Source: Acidilobaceae archaeon (GTDB taxonomy: Archaea; Thermoproteota; Thermoprotei_A; Sulfolobales; Acidilobaceae). Taken from it: 46,595 nt of DNA. The stretch lies in assembly GCA_027080775.1 (NCBI GenBank), contig JALWPV010000069.1:1-46595 (forward strand). The letters are read 5' to 3'. Every line of letters begins with the position of its first letter. Position 1 is the first letter of the stretch. Below the pieces are notes generated by a model. That model was not told the DNA's origin. It searched no databases and saw only the letters and a list, made by a program, of their open reading frames with translations. This document shows, in pieces, positions 8,246 to 16,069 of this stretch. The translations under genes were made by a program, and so were the position numbers.

Positions 8246-9622
8246 TCATGCCCCCCTCCTCGAGGCGCCCCGCAGGTGCACGGGCTCGCCGAGGGCGGCC
8301 ATCGCGGCCTCCCAGAGGGCCTCCGAGACTGTTGGGTGGGGGTGTACCGTGGAGGCTAGATCCTCGAGGGTGGCGCCCCTGCCTATGAGGCTCGCCGCGT
8401 AGCCCGCCAGCTCGCCTGCCTCGGGTAGGAAGGCGTGGACGCCGAGGATCCTGTGGGTGCCTGCCTCGTAGACTATCTTCACGAACCCCCTCTCCCCACC
8501 CTCGATGCCCACCCTGGCGAGGGCGCCAACTGAGGCTCTAGCCTCGACGGCCTCGACACCCCGGCGGCGGGCCTCCTCGAGGGTCAGGCCCACGCTGGCA
8601 GCCTCCGGGTGCGTGTAGACCACGAGTGGCACGGGCCCCGGGGGCCTGCGGGGCCTGCCTAGTATTGAGTGGGCGGCCGCCAGGCTCTCGTGGAAGGCCT
8701 TGTGTGCGAGCAGGGGGGGCCCGGCGGCGTCGCCCGCGGCGTAGGCCCATGGGGCTGGGGTCCTCATGGAGGGCCTCTCAACCACTATGTAGCCCTTCTC
8801 GTCGACGGGGACCCCGGCCTCCCTGAGGCCTAGTCCCCGGGTTGAGGGCCTCCTGCCAGTGGCCACCACGACTAGGTCCACCTCGACCGAGCCGTGGCCC
8901 GAGATCCAGACCCTAGCGCCGCGTGGGATCCTCTCGAGGCGCTCCACCGTGCTCCTCTTGTAAACCCTCACGCCCATCCTCCTGAGGCTTGACTCCACCG
9001 CCTGGCCCAGGCTCCTATCCACGCCCGGGAGCAGCCTGGGCATGACCTCCACTAGTATGGCCTCGAGCCCTGCGAGCGCCGCTATAGTGGCGTACTCCAC
9101 ACCCACGGGGCCCCCGCCAACTATGAGGATCCTCGAGGGCTGGCGGCGGATCGCCTCCAGGAAGCCCCTATTGTCGACGACCACCTCCCCATCGGGCTCC
9201 AGGCCCCTGGGGTAGCCCGGCTCGCTCCCGGGGGCTAGTAGGACCGCCCTCTCAGCCCTCAGCTCGGGGCCCCCCTCGACCACGACGAGCCTCTCCCCGG
9301 CGAGGCGGGCCCTCCCCCTTACCACCCAGACCCCCGCCGTGGACAAGATCTCCTCGACTCCCACGCGGCTCCTGGCGACGGGGCCGCTCCAGGCCCACTC
9401 CGCGAGGCCCCCTAGGCCCGGAGGTGGGGCTCCGGCTAGGCGCGAGTGGAGGAGCCTGCTGTAGAGGGCCTTTGTTGGTATGCACCCGTAGTTCGTGCAC
9501 TCACCGCCGAGGAGGTGCTCCTCCACGAGGGCAACCCGCATGCCGCTCCTGGCCAGGATGGCGGCGGCCGGGTAGCCTGCGGGTCCGCCACCTATTACCA
9601 CGACGTCCACGGTCTCGGGCAT
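8246..9622 (-). CDS. Dihydrolipoamide dehydrogenase-like flavoprotein
   Basis: 458 aa from ATG. Class I pyridine nucleotide-disulfide oxidoreductase: N-terminal FAD motif VVVIGGGPAGYPAA, redox disulfide GGECTNYGCIPTK (Cys42/Cys47), NAD-binding ILIVGGGPVGVEYA, and a C-terminal HPHPTVSE providing the His-Glu pair of the partner subunit. It would reoxidise dihydrolipoyl groups or a related dithiol with NAD+. No 2-oxoacid dehydrogenase or glycine-cleavage gene is nearby, so the partner is unknown. It is divergent from the ATPase genes and shares a 79-bp promoter region with them. Confidence 0.88.
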   Translation of the reverse strand: MPETVDVVVIGGGPAGYPAAAILARSGMRVALVEEHLLGGECTNYGCIPTKALYSRLLHSRLAGAPPPGLGGLAEWAWSGPVARSRVGVEEILSTAGVWVVRGRARLAGERLVVVEGGPELRAERAVLLAPGSEPGYPRGLEPDGEVVVDNRGFLEAIRRQPSRILIVGGGPVGVEYATIAALAGLEAILVEVMPRLLPGVDRSLGQAVESSLRRMGVRVYKRSTVERLERIPRGARVWISGHGSVEVDLVVVATGRRPSTRGLGLREAGVPVDEKGYIVVERPSMRTPAPWAYAAGDAAGPPLLAHKAFHESLAAAHSILGRPRRPPGPVPLVVYTHPEAASVGLTLEEARRRGVEAVEARASVGALARVGIEGGERGFVKIVYEAGTHRILGVHAFLPEAGELAGYAASLIGRGATLEDLASTVHPHPTVSEALWEAAMAALGEPVHLRGASRRGA

Positions 9623-9658
9623 CCCGCGGGCCCGGGGCTACATGCCGGGTCTGCGGCG

Positions 9659-9670
9659 AGATTTAAATTG
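9659..9670. promoter_or_regulatory. Shared divergent promoter region with a TTTAAA core
   Basis: The palindromic island atttaaat (9661-9668) lies 34 bases before the ATG at 9702 and about 40 bases from the divergent ATG at 9622. Because it is symmetric it could serve as a TATA element in either direction. Confidence 0.45.
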
Positions 9671-9701
9671 ACCGTGCAGCATTGGCCCCCCGGGTGGAGG
9701 T

Positions 9702-10040
9702 ATGCCGGCGAGCCCCATCGAGAAGCTGGCAGCGGCCGTCAACTGGCTCGAGGAGGAGCTGGCGAGCCTGAGGGAGCTTGCAAGCGATAAGGCCGGGGAT
9801 ATAATGAGGGCCGCCGACCTGCTCATGAGGGAGCTCGAGAATGACGCCGAGGTCCTAGTGGAGTCGATAATCAGGGAGCTCAACGAGCTTGCGGAGAGGG
9901 AGGTCGTCTCGATAGACGCCTGGGCCGACAGTGAGAAGGCCAGGCTGACGGAGGAGATCAGGGCCTCGGCCGAGGCTAACATGGAGAGGGCGGTGGATGA
10001 GGTGTTCAAGGTCATAGTTGAGAGGCTGGGGGGAGGCTAG
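9702..10040 (+). CDS. A-type ATP synthase peripheral-stalk subunit (H/E-like)
   Basis: 112 aa, starting at ATG after a perfect GGTGGAGGT ribosome site. The protein is an almost continuous charged helix (heptad-like pattern over residues 8-100) ending in AVDEVFKVIVERLGGG, like archaeal ATPase peripheral-stalk subunits. Its length is close to subunit H; it is short for a full subunit E. The stop codon abuts the GTG of the next gene, a subunit C homologue, which supports the assignment. It would be part of the stator that links the catalytic head to the membrane ring. Exact subunit identity is uncertain. Confidence 0.65.
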   Translation: MPASPIEKLAAAVNWLEEELASLRELASDKAGDIMRAADLLMRELENDAEVLVESIIRELNELAEREVVSIDAWADSEKARLTEEIRASAEANMERAVDEVFKVIVERLGGG

Positions 10041-11084
10041 GTGCCGGGTAGCACCGCCTACGCCCAGCTGGCGCCCGCCGCCAGGGTGGCCGTGACCAGG
10101 GTTCCATCCATAGAGAGGATAAGGGACGCCATGACAGCCCCCGACTTCAAGGAGGCCCTCGCAGCCCTGAGGGACGCCGTGCCCGGCCTCTCCGAGGCCA
10201 GGAGCCCCGAGGACGTTGGGAGGGCCCTATACTCCTGGCTCGGGGGGCTGGCTTGGCACCTCGCCAGGCTAGCCCCCAGGGGGGCGTCCATGGCGCTCCT
10301 CGCATTTGCGCTCGACGACATAGCGCTCGACATGCTCGCCGCCATGGAGGCTGCGGAGAGGGGCTCGAGGCCGGGTAGCATGCCTACTAGCGTGATAGAG
10401 TGGGGGCCCACCGCCGCCCTCGCCAGGGACCCGGAGATGATGTCGAGCCCCGAGAGGATCCTGGAGGCCTCATCCAAGTACAAGCCCCTCAGGAGGGCGC
10501 TCGAGTGGGCGCTCAACGCCGCCAGGCAGACGAGGGAGCCCAGGGTCTACACGCTAGCCCACCCGGCCGTCTCCTATGCTATATACACCTCGAGCCTCGA
10601 GGCCGTGGACGACTACAGCAGGGACTGGATCCTCCGCATAGTATGCCCCATGCTTCGCCACCGCGCCGCCAGGGCAGCCTCCCAGGCCGTGCTGCAGGGC
10701 TTCGAGCCCAGGGTGGCGGCGGCCGCCATCCCGGCCTGGTGGGACAGGCACTGCCACATACCCTGGAGGGCCCTGAGGGAGCTGGCCGAGAGGGAGGTAG
10801 AGGAGGAGCAGGTGCTCGCCGGGCTCAGGCAGCTCCTACCCGACATAGGGCTCGAGGGCCGCAGCCTCGCGGAGGCCCTGGAGGCGTCCCACAGGGCCAC
10901 GAGGGCTAGGGTGAGGCTCGCCGCCGTGCAGGCCCTCGAGTCCTACCCGCTACACCTAGGCCTCGCCGCGGCGGCCCTCGCGCTCGCGAGGCTCGCGGCC
11001 GAGAGCGTTAGGGGCGTGCTCCAGGCCGCGGCCCTCAGGCTCAGGCCCGACGAGTACGGGGAGCCCCTGGGGGTCGAGGCCTAG
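10041..11084 (+). CDS. atpC: A-type ATP synthase subunit C (central-stalk socket)
   Basis: 347 aa, all-helical and starting with GTG directly at the preceding stop codon. The end (HLGLAAAALALARLAAESVRG) resembles the terminal helix of subunit C/d proteins, where YLxxKExEVRNLR-like sequences are usual. Subunit C caps the membrane rotor and docks the central stalk. The protein is much more Ala/Arg-rich than bacterial or methanogen homologues, so the assignment rests on length, helicity, the C-terminal pattern and linkage to the stalk gene. The other ATPase genes are not in this window. Confidence 0.6.
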   Translation: MPGSTAYAQLAPAARVAVTRVPSIERIRDAMTAPDFKEALAALRDAVPGLSEARSPEDVGRALYSWLGGLAWHLARLAPRGASMALLAFALDDIALDMLAAMEAAERGSRPGSMPTSVIEWGPTAALARDPEMMSSPERILEASSKYKPLRRALEWALNAARQTREPRVYTLAHPAVSYAIYTSSLEAVDDYSRDWILRIVCPMLRHRAARAASQAVLQGFEPRVAAAAIPAWWDRHCHIPWRALRELAEREVEEEQVLAGLRQLLPDIGLEGRSLAEALEASHRATRARVRLAAVQALESYPLHLGLAAAALALARLAAESVRGVLQAAALRLRPDEYGEPLGVEA

Positions 11085-11107
11085 CCCCAGGGCCAGGGGG
11101 TTAGTGC

Positions 11108-11117
11108 TAGTATATGC
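11108..11117 (+). promoter_or_regulatory. Promoter (TATA box) for the ahb genes
   Basis: The sequence tagtatatgc is an A+T island about 75 bases before the GTG of ahbD, in the only gap of any size before the ahbD-ahbAB-ahbC-sirC run. It probably drives all four overlapping genes. Confidence 0.45.
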
Positions 11118-11187
11118 GGGGGCCGCCCGGGTACTGGCGTGAACCAGCTAGGACCCTAAGCCCCGCTCCCACTAGAAGCCTCTTCGG

Positions 11188-12426
11188 GTGCCGTTAGTGC
11201 CTGGCGGTGGGTGGCCCCTGGACGAGAAGCCGATACTGGTGTTCTGGGAGACCACTAAGGCCTGCCTCCTGAAGTGCAAGCACTGCAGGGCCCAGGCCAT
11301 AACGGAGCCCCTGCCGGGCGAGCTCTCCACCCGGGAGGCCATGGCCCTCGTCGACCAGGTCCTAGAGTTCGGGAGGCCCTACCCGATACTAGTCCTAACG
11401 GGCGGGGACCCCCTCATGAGGGGGGACTTCTGGGAGATAGTCGAGTACGCCTCCAGCCAGGGCCTCAGGGTGGCGGTGGCCCCCTCGGTGACGCCTCTCC
11501 TGACGAGGGAGGCCGTTGCTAGGATGGCTAGGAGCGGGGTGAGGGCGGCCAGCCTAAGCCTCGACAGCCCCTACCCCGAGGTGCACGACTCCATAAGGGG
11601 GGTCGAGGGCACGTGGAAGAGGACCGTCGAGGCCATCCGCTGGTTCCGGGAGGAGGGCATAAGCGTGCAGGTCAACACTGTCGTGATGCGCGACACGGTC
11701 GAGGGCCTGGCTGACATGGTGAAGCTCCTCCTCGACCTCGGCGTGGGGACTTGGGAGGTCTTCTACCTAGTCCCAACGGGGAGGGCCACCATGCAGCTAG
11801 ACCTGACGCCCCAGGAGTGGGAGGACGTCAGCCACTTCCTCTACGAGGCCAGCAAGTACGGCCTCCTGGTCAGGACGACCGAGGGGCCCATGTTCAGGAG
11901 GGCCGCCCTCGTGAGGATGGCCCTCGAGGCCCGCGGCGCCAGGGAGGCACTCGAGAGGCTCGACTCCAGCCTGGGGCCCCTCTACAGGAGGCTCAAGGCC
12001 CGCCTCAGGGAGCTACTCGGCGAGCCCCCAAGCAGCAGGAGGCCCGGGGCCCACACCTTCGCGACGAGGGATGGCAGGGGTATAGTTTTCATCGACTACA
12101 AGGGCAACGTCTACCCGAGCGGCTTCCTACCCGTGCCGGCAGGCAACGTGAGGCTCAAGAGCCTCAGGGAGATCTACAGGGAGAGCACCCTCTTCAAGCT
12201 CCTCAGGCGCGGGGACAGCCTCAAGGGCCGCTGCGGCAGGTGCGAGTTCCGCTGGATATGCGGTGGCAGCAGGGCGAGGGCCTACGCCTACCACGGCGAC
12301 CCCCTGGCGGAGGATCCCGCTTGCCCCTACGAGCCGGGCTCCTACAGGGGGCTCCTCGAGGAGGCCGGCGTGGAGGACCCCAGCCTCTGGGGCCTCGCGA
12401 GGCTGGCGGGGGTGAGGATCCTGTGA
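11188..12426 (+). CDS. ahbD: Radical SAM haem synthase AhbD (Fe-coproporphyrin decarboxylase)
   Basis: 412 aa from GTG. The radical SAM motif CLLKCKHC (Cys26/30/33) follows ILVFWETTKA. GGDP and SLSLDSP are the usual SAM-binding strands. The C-terminus has a SPASM-like cluster region with CGRCEFRWICGG and a final DPACPYEPG. The combination of HCRA after the cluster motif and the CPYE end is typical of AhbD, which decarboxylates the two propionates of Fe-coproporphyrin III to give haem b, the last step of the archaeal pathway. It overlaps the next gene by four bases (GTGA). NirJ-like relatives are the main alternative, but the full Ahb context makes AhbD likeliest. Confidence 0.88.
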   Translation: MPLVPGGGWPLDEKPILVFWETTKACLLKCKHCRAQAITEPLPGELSTREAMALVDQVLEFGRPYPILVLTGGDPLMRGDFWEIVEYASSQGLRVAVAPSVTPLLTREAVARMARSGVRAASLSLDSPYPEVHDSIRGVEGTWKRTVEAIRWFREEGISVQVNTVVMRDTVEGLADMVKLLLDLGVGTWEVFYLVPTGRATMQLDLTPQEWEDVSHFLYEASKYGLLVRTTEGPMFRRAALVRMALEARGAREALERLDSSLGPLYRRLKARLRELLGEPPSSRRPGAHTFATRDGRGIVFIDYKGNVYPSGFLPVPAGNVRLKSLREIYRESTLFKLLRRGDSLKGRCGRCEFRWICGGSRARAYAYHGDPLAEDPACPYEPGSYRGLLEEAGVEDPSLWGLARLAGVRIL

Positions 12427-13412
12427 GCGCCTCCCTCGGCCTCGACGGGCTAGACGTTGAGGCCCTCATGGAGCTCCAGTACAGGTTCCCCCTAACCCCC
12501 ACGCCATACTGCGATGTAGCCGAGAGGCTCGGAGTCCCCGTGGGGGAGCTGCTGGGCAGGCTCAGGCGCCTCAGGAGCCTCGGGGCCCTGAAGCGGGTGG
12601 GCTTCTACTTCAACCACAGGAGCGCCGGGAGGAGGGCCGCTCTGGTGGCGTACTCCACGGGGGGCGATGGGGGCCTGGTGGAGGAGCTCGCCAGGCTCTA
12701 CCGGGGCGACCCCGAGGCTACCCACGTCTACCTCAGGGACCACCCCGTCTACGATGTCTGGGTCGTCGTGAAGAGGGGCAGCCGGGGGGAGCTGGAGGAG
12801 CACGTGGCGAGCGTGGCCTCCAGGCTCGGCCTCCGCTACGCCATACTCTACAGCACGAGGACCTACAAGCTGAGCGTCAAGTACGACCTCCACAGGGGCG
12901 TCAGCAGGGCCGGCCTCCATAGCAGGGTTAACCCCGACCCCCCGAGGCCCGAGGACCTGGGCTACCCATCCAGCCTCGCCCGCTCCCTGAGGAGCCTCCC
13001 ACTCGAGGAGAGGCCCTACAGGGGCATAGCCCGCACCCACGGCCTAGGCGAGGAGGAGGCCGTGGAGGCCGCCAGGGAGATGCTCAGGGCCGGGGTCCTA
13101 GGGGACCCAGGCGCCGCCCTCGACGGGTGGAGGATAGGCTTCAGGTACAACGCCATGACGGCCGCCTCCCCCGCCCGCGGGGGCCCCGGGGAGCTATGCG
13201 AGTGCCTCTCCAAGGTGCCGGAGGTGACGCACGTCGTCCTCAGGGAGCCCTGGCCCCCGGGCAGCTGGGGGCTCCCCTGCTTCTTCGTCGTCCACGCTAG
13301 GAGCGAGGGCCTCCTCAGGGAGGCGCTGCGGGGGGCCCTCGATGCCTGCGGCGTGGGCGAGCACGTTGCGATCAGGAGCCTGAGGGACCTGAAGCCCGGC
13401 GCGGTGAGGTGA
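12423..13412 (+). CDS. ahbAB: Fused sirohaem decarboxylase AhbA-AhbB
   Basis: 329 aa. Two Lrp/AsnC-like units in one chain: the first has a winged-helix (LGVPVGELLGRLRRLRSLGAL) and ATHVYLRDHPVYDVWVV; the second has a weaker helix-turn-helix (GIARTHGLGEEEAV), then YNAMTAASP and VTHVVLREPWPPGSW. These match the AhbA and AhbB subunits, which remove two acetate carboxyls of sirohaem to give 12,18-didecarboxysirohaem. I placed the start at GTG 12423, overlapping the ahbD stop; the open frame extends upstream only because stops are rare at this G+C. Most described enzymes are heterodimers, so a single fused chain is notable though not unique. Confidence 0.85.
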   Translation: MSASLGLDGLDVEALMELQYRFPLTPTPYCDVAERLGVPVGELLGRLRRLRSLGALKRVGFYFNHRSAGRRAALVAYSTGGDGGLVEELARLYRGDPEATHVYLRDHPVYDVWVVVKRGSRGELEEHVASVASRLGLRYAILYSTRTYKLSVKYDLHRGVSRAGLHSRVNPDPPRPEDLGYPSSLARSLRSLPLEERPYRGIARTHGLGEEEAVEAAREMLRAGVLGDPGAALDGWRIGFRYNAMTAASPARGGPGELCECLSKVPEVTHVVLREPWPPGSWGLPCFFVVHARSEGLLREALRGALDACGVGEHVAIRSLRDLKPGAVR

Positions 13413-14605
13413 TGGCCGTGGTTCCCCTGAGCGTCATGGTCACGGGTAGGGGGACTGTCTCCACGCGGATCAAGGGCCGCTACGGCCCCGGCAGGCCGAG
13501 CAGGTTCTCCAGCGAGTACAGGCCCGTGGTGTTCTGGAACATAACCTACAAGTGCAACCTGAGGTGCGAGCACTGCTACATACGCGCCGGCCCCGACGTC
13601 AGGCTCCCGGAGCTGAGCGTGGAGGAGGTACTCGGGGTCGCCAGGCAGATAGTGGAGCACGGCATACCGCTCGTGGTATTCACCGGGGGCGAGCCGCTGG
13701 TCTCGGAGAAGTTCTGGAGGGCCGCGGAGTACCTCGCGGGCCGGGAGAGGCCTAAGCTCTCGCTCAGCACCAACGGGACCCTCATAGACGGCGAGGCCGC
13801 CGGGAGGCTCAAGCGCCTCGGCTTCAAGTACGTTGGCGTTAGCCTCGACAGCCTCAAGCCCGAGCTCCACGACAAGTTCAGGGGCGTGAGGGGGGCCTGG
13901 GAGGCCGCCGTGAGGGGCATGAGGGCGAGCGTGGAGGCCGGCATACCCACGGGGCTCAGGGTGACGGCCACCAGGCGGAACATAGCCGAGGTCCCCGAGA
14001 TGATAGACTTCGCGGCGAAGCTGGGCCTCAGCAGGGTTAGCGTCTACCTCCTAGACACTATCGGGAGGGGCGAGGAGGTCAAGGGCGACGTGCCCAGCGT
14101 CGAGCAGGTCAAGTGGATGGTTGACAGGCTCATAGAGAAGGCCAGGGAGTACGAGGGGGTCCTCGAGATACTACTGGTCAGGATGAACTACGCCGGCATC
14201 TACGTGGCGGATAGGGTCGCGGGGAGCAGGGAGGAGTTCCTGAGGCTCCTCGAGCTACTCCAGGCCCAGGGGGACTGCGGCAGGAAGACCGTCAGCATAT
14301 ACCCCGACGGCACCGTGAAGCCCTGCCAGTTCATAGACTACTACACGATAGGCGACCTGCGCCGCGAGAGGCTCAGCGACATACTGAGCCCGAGAAACCC
14401 GAGGCTCAGGCCCTTCCTGGAGATGCACAGGCACCTCAGGGGCCCAAGGTGCTCCAGGTGCCCCTTCAGGAGAATATGCGGTGGGGGCAGCAGGAACAGG
14501 GCCCTAGTGCTAGAGGGCGACTTCTGGGGCGACGACCCGACCTGCATAGTGGACCCCGAGGGGGTGGCTGCGAGGTGGGGCCTAGACCCGGGGACCCCCC
14601 TCTGA
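13409..14605 (+). CDS. ahbC: Radical SAM enzyme AhbC (12,18-didecarboxysirohaem deacetylase)
   Basis: 398 aa from GTG 13409 (ATG 13412 directly follows). Radical SAM motif CNLRCEHC (Cys49/53/56) after VVFWNITYK, GGEP strand, LSTNGT, then a SPASM domain with CGRKTVSIYPDG, CQFIDYYTIGDLR and CSRCPFRRICGG. AhbC removes two acetate side chains from didecarboxysirohaem to give Fe-coproporphyrin III, the substrate of AhbD. The HCYI ending of the cluster motif and the SPASM arrangement fit AhbC rather than AhbD. Its end overlaps the start of sirC. Confidence 0.88.
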   Translation: MMAVVPLSVMVTGRGTVSTRIKGRYGPGRPSRFSSEYRPVVFWNITYKCNLRCEHCYIRAGPDVRLPELSVEEVLGVARQIVEHGIPLVVFTGGEPLVSEKFWRAAEYLAGRERPKLSLSTNGTLIDGEAAGRLKRLGFKYVGVSLDSLKPELHDKFRGVRGAWEAAVRGMRASVEAGIPTGLRVTATRRNIAEVPEMIDFAAKLGLSRVSVYLLDTIGRGEEVKGDVPSVEQVKWMVDRLIEKAREYEGVLEILLVRMNYAGIYVADRVAGSREEFLRLLELLQAQGDCGRKTVSIYPDGTVKPCQFIDYYTIGDLRRERLSDILSPRNPRLRPFLEMHRHLRGPRCSRCPFRRICGGGSRNRALVLEGDFWGDDPTCIVDPEGVAARWGLDPGTPL

Positions 14606-15321
14606 GGGGCTGGCTCCCAGTCCTGCTCAGGGTCGAGGGCCTCAGGGCCCTGGTGCTGGGCGGGGGCCGCCAGGGGACCCATAGGGCCCTCCAGCTGGCC
14701 CGGGCCGGCGCCCGGGTTAGGGTTGCGGCGAGGGAGTTCAGCAGCGAGCTAGTCGAGGCGGCCCGGAGGGGCCTCGTGGAGCTTGTTGAGGCCGACCTCC
14801 GCGCTGTGGAAGCCCTCGAGGGCCTCATAGGCTGGGCGGACCTCGTGGTGGTCGCCACCAGCGACGCCGAGGTTAACAGGGAGGCGAGGGAGGCGGCACT
14901 CCGCATGGGCAAGCTCGTGAATGATGTGACGAGCGCCGCCTCGGGTAACGTGGTCGTGCCATTCCATGGCGAGGCCCCCGGGGGCCTCGTGGTCGCCGTG
15001 TCGAGCCTCGGTAGGGCTGGCGTTGCGGCGAGGGCTGCGCTGGAGAAGTGCCTCGAGGCGATAGCATCCGACCCCGAGGTGGAGGTCATAGCTGAGACAT
15101 TCGCCGAGCTGAAGAGGCGCCTCAAGGAGGCCGAGCCGGACCCGGAGGCGAGGATGAGGGCATACAGGGCCGTCGCAGGGGACCCCCTCTATAGGAGCCT
15201 AGCCAGGAGCGGCCGCGCCCGGGAGGCCCTCGAGAGGGCGCTAGCCGTGGCCCTCGAGGCCATCAGAGGCCAGGGATCCCACCCACGAGGCGACCTCGCG
15301 GGCGGCCTCGGGGTCGGATAG
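14575..15321 (+). CDS. sirC: Precorrin-2 dehydrogenase (SirC/Met8 N-terminal type)
   Basis: About 248 aa. The N-terminal Rossmann motif ALVLGGGRQGTHRALQLA and the later WADLVVVATSDAEVN and VNDVTSAASGNVVVPF are diagnostic of NAD-dependent precorrin-2 dehydrogenases, which form sirohydrochlorin. The only usable start before the Rossmann fold is GTG 14575, which overlaps the end of ahbC by 31 bp; the open frame further upstream is noise. The enzyme would feed the chelatase step of sirohaem synthesis. Its 3' end overlaps the convergent CbiX-like gene by 81 bp. Confidence 0.86.
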   Translation: MGPRPGDPPLRGWLPVLLRVEGLRALVLGGGRQGTHRALQLARAGARVRVAAREFSSELVEAARRGLVELVEADLRAVEALEGLIGWADLVVVATSDAEVNREAREAALRMGKLVNDVTSAASGNVVVPFHGEAPGGLVVAVSSLGRAGVAARAALEKCLEAIASDPEVEVIAETFAELKRRLKEAEPDPEARMRAYRAVAGDPLYRSLARSGRAREALERALAVALEAIRGQGSHPRGDLAGGLGVG

Positions 15322-15849
15322 TAGGCTCTCACCAACGACCCTCCAGCCGAGGCGCCTCAGGGCCCCGGGCAGCCTCCCCGGCAGCAGGGATGCGACCACA
15401 GCACACGCCCCGGGCGCGGGGGGCCTGGGAGGCCTCTTGGGCTCGTATGGTGCAAGCCCGACCCCCCGCCCTAGGATCCTGCAGGCGACCCTGGCGGCCT
15501 CTAGCATGTCCTCCTCCTGCTCCTCCACGAGCCTCTTAGCCCTCCAGTACGCTATCCACCCACCCCCGCAGGAGGCCCTGGAGAGCATGCGGGCGGCGTA
15601 GTGCCCCAGGATCCCCGGGGGCAGGGGGCCAGCTACCCTACAGCCCCGGGCCCCGGCCTCTCTCCTCAGGGACTCTAGGTGGCCGCCCCTAGCCGGGAGG
15701 AGCGCCACCACGAGGCCCCCGGGGCTGCAGCGGCTCGCGGCCTCCTCGAGCGGGGCAGCGGCGGCTCCGAGGGCCGATGCTAGCTCCTCGACTAGCCTGG
15801 AGCCGCCGGGGAGGCCGGGCTCGTGGTAGGCAAGCACCAGGCCAGCCAC
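15241..15849 (-). CDS. Divergent CbiX/SirB-like protein, candidate sirohydrochlorin ferrochelatase
   Basis: 202 aa from GTG. Overall similarity to known chelatases is weak, but two features fit: LVLAYHEPG at the N-terminus (His9) and VVALLPARGGHLESL (His57), matching the positions and setting of the two metal-binding histidines of archaeal CbiX. The C-terminus VVGESLLSDPEAAREVASWV recalls the GEPLLSHPxVA region of the family. It lies between sirC and hemA, in a locus otherwise complete except for the iron-insertion step. It is on the opposite strand and overlaps the sirC end by 81 bp. Function is inferred from context and motifs. Confidence 0.6.
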   Translation of the reverse strand: MAGLVLAYHEPGLPGGSRLVEELASALGAAAAPLEEAASRCSPGGLVVALLPARGGHLESLRREAGARGCRVAGPLPPGILGHYAARMLSRASCGGGWIAYWRAKRLVEEQEEDMLEAARVACRILGRGVGLAPYEPKRPPRPPAPGACAVVASLLPGRLPGALRRLGWRVVGESLLSDPEAAREVASWVGSLASDGLEGHG

Positions 15850-16069
15850 GCCCTGGCACCCGCCTGGGCCTGGCGTGGGCTGGGGGCTATCGGCTGTGGT
15901 CCTTCGCGGCGCTGGCGCGGGGGCTCGGCGTACTTACTGGTACATACGTTCTAACTCGAAGTAATTGCCCCCCATGGTCTCCGCCGATTTCCCCCGGGCA
16001 CGGCTTCGGGGGTAGGGTTGCAGTCTCTTGGCGGGGGGCTGGCTCCGGCAGGCTGGTAGTGGCGAGTGC

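Noticed and set aside
11751-12422. N-terminal extension of the ahbAB frame inside ahbD
   Set aside because: Out-of-frame translation of ahbD; the Lrp-like fold begins at GTG 12423.
13016-13870. 284-codon open frame on the minus strand
   Set aside because: Antisense to ahbAB and ahbC, low-complexity composition (Gly/Pro/Leu/Arg) and no motifs; stops are rare at this G+C.
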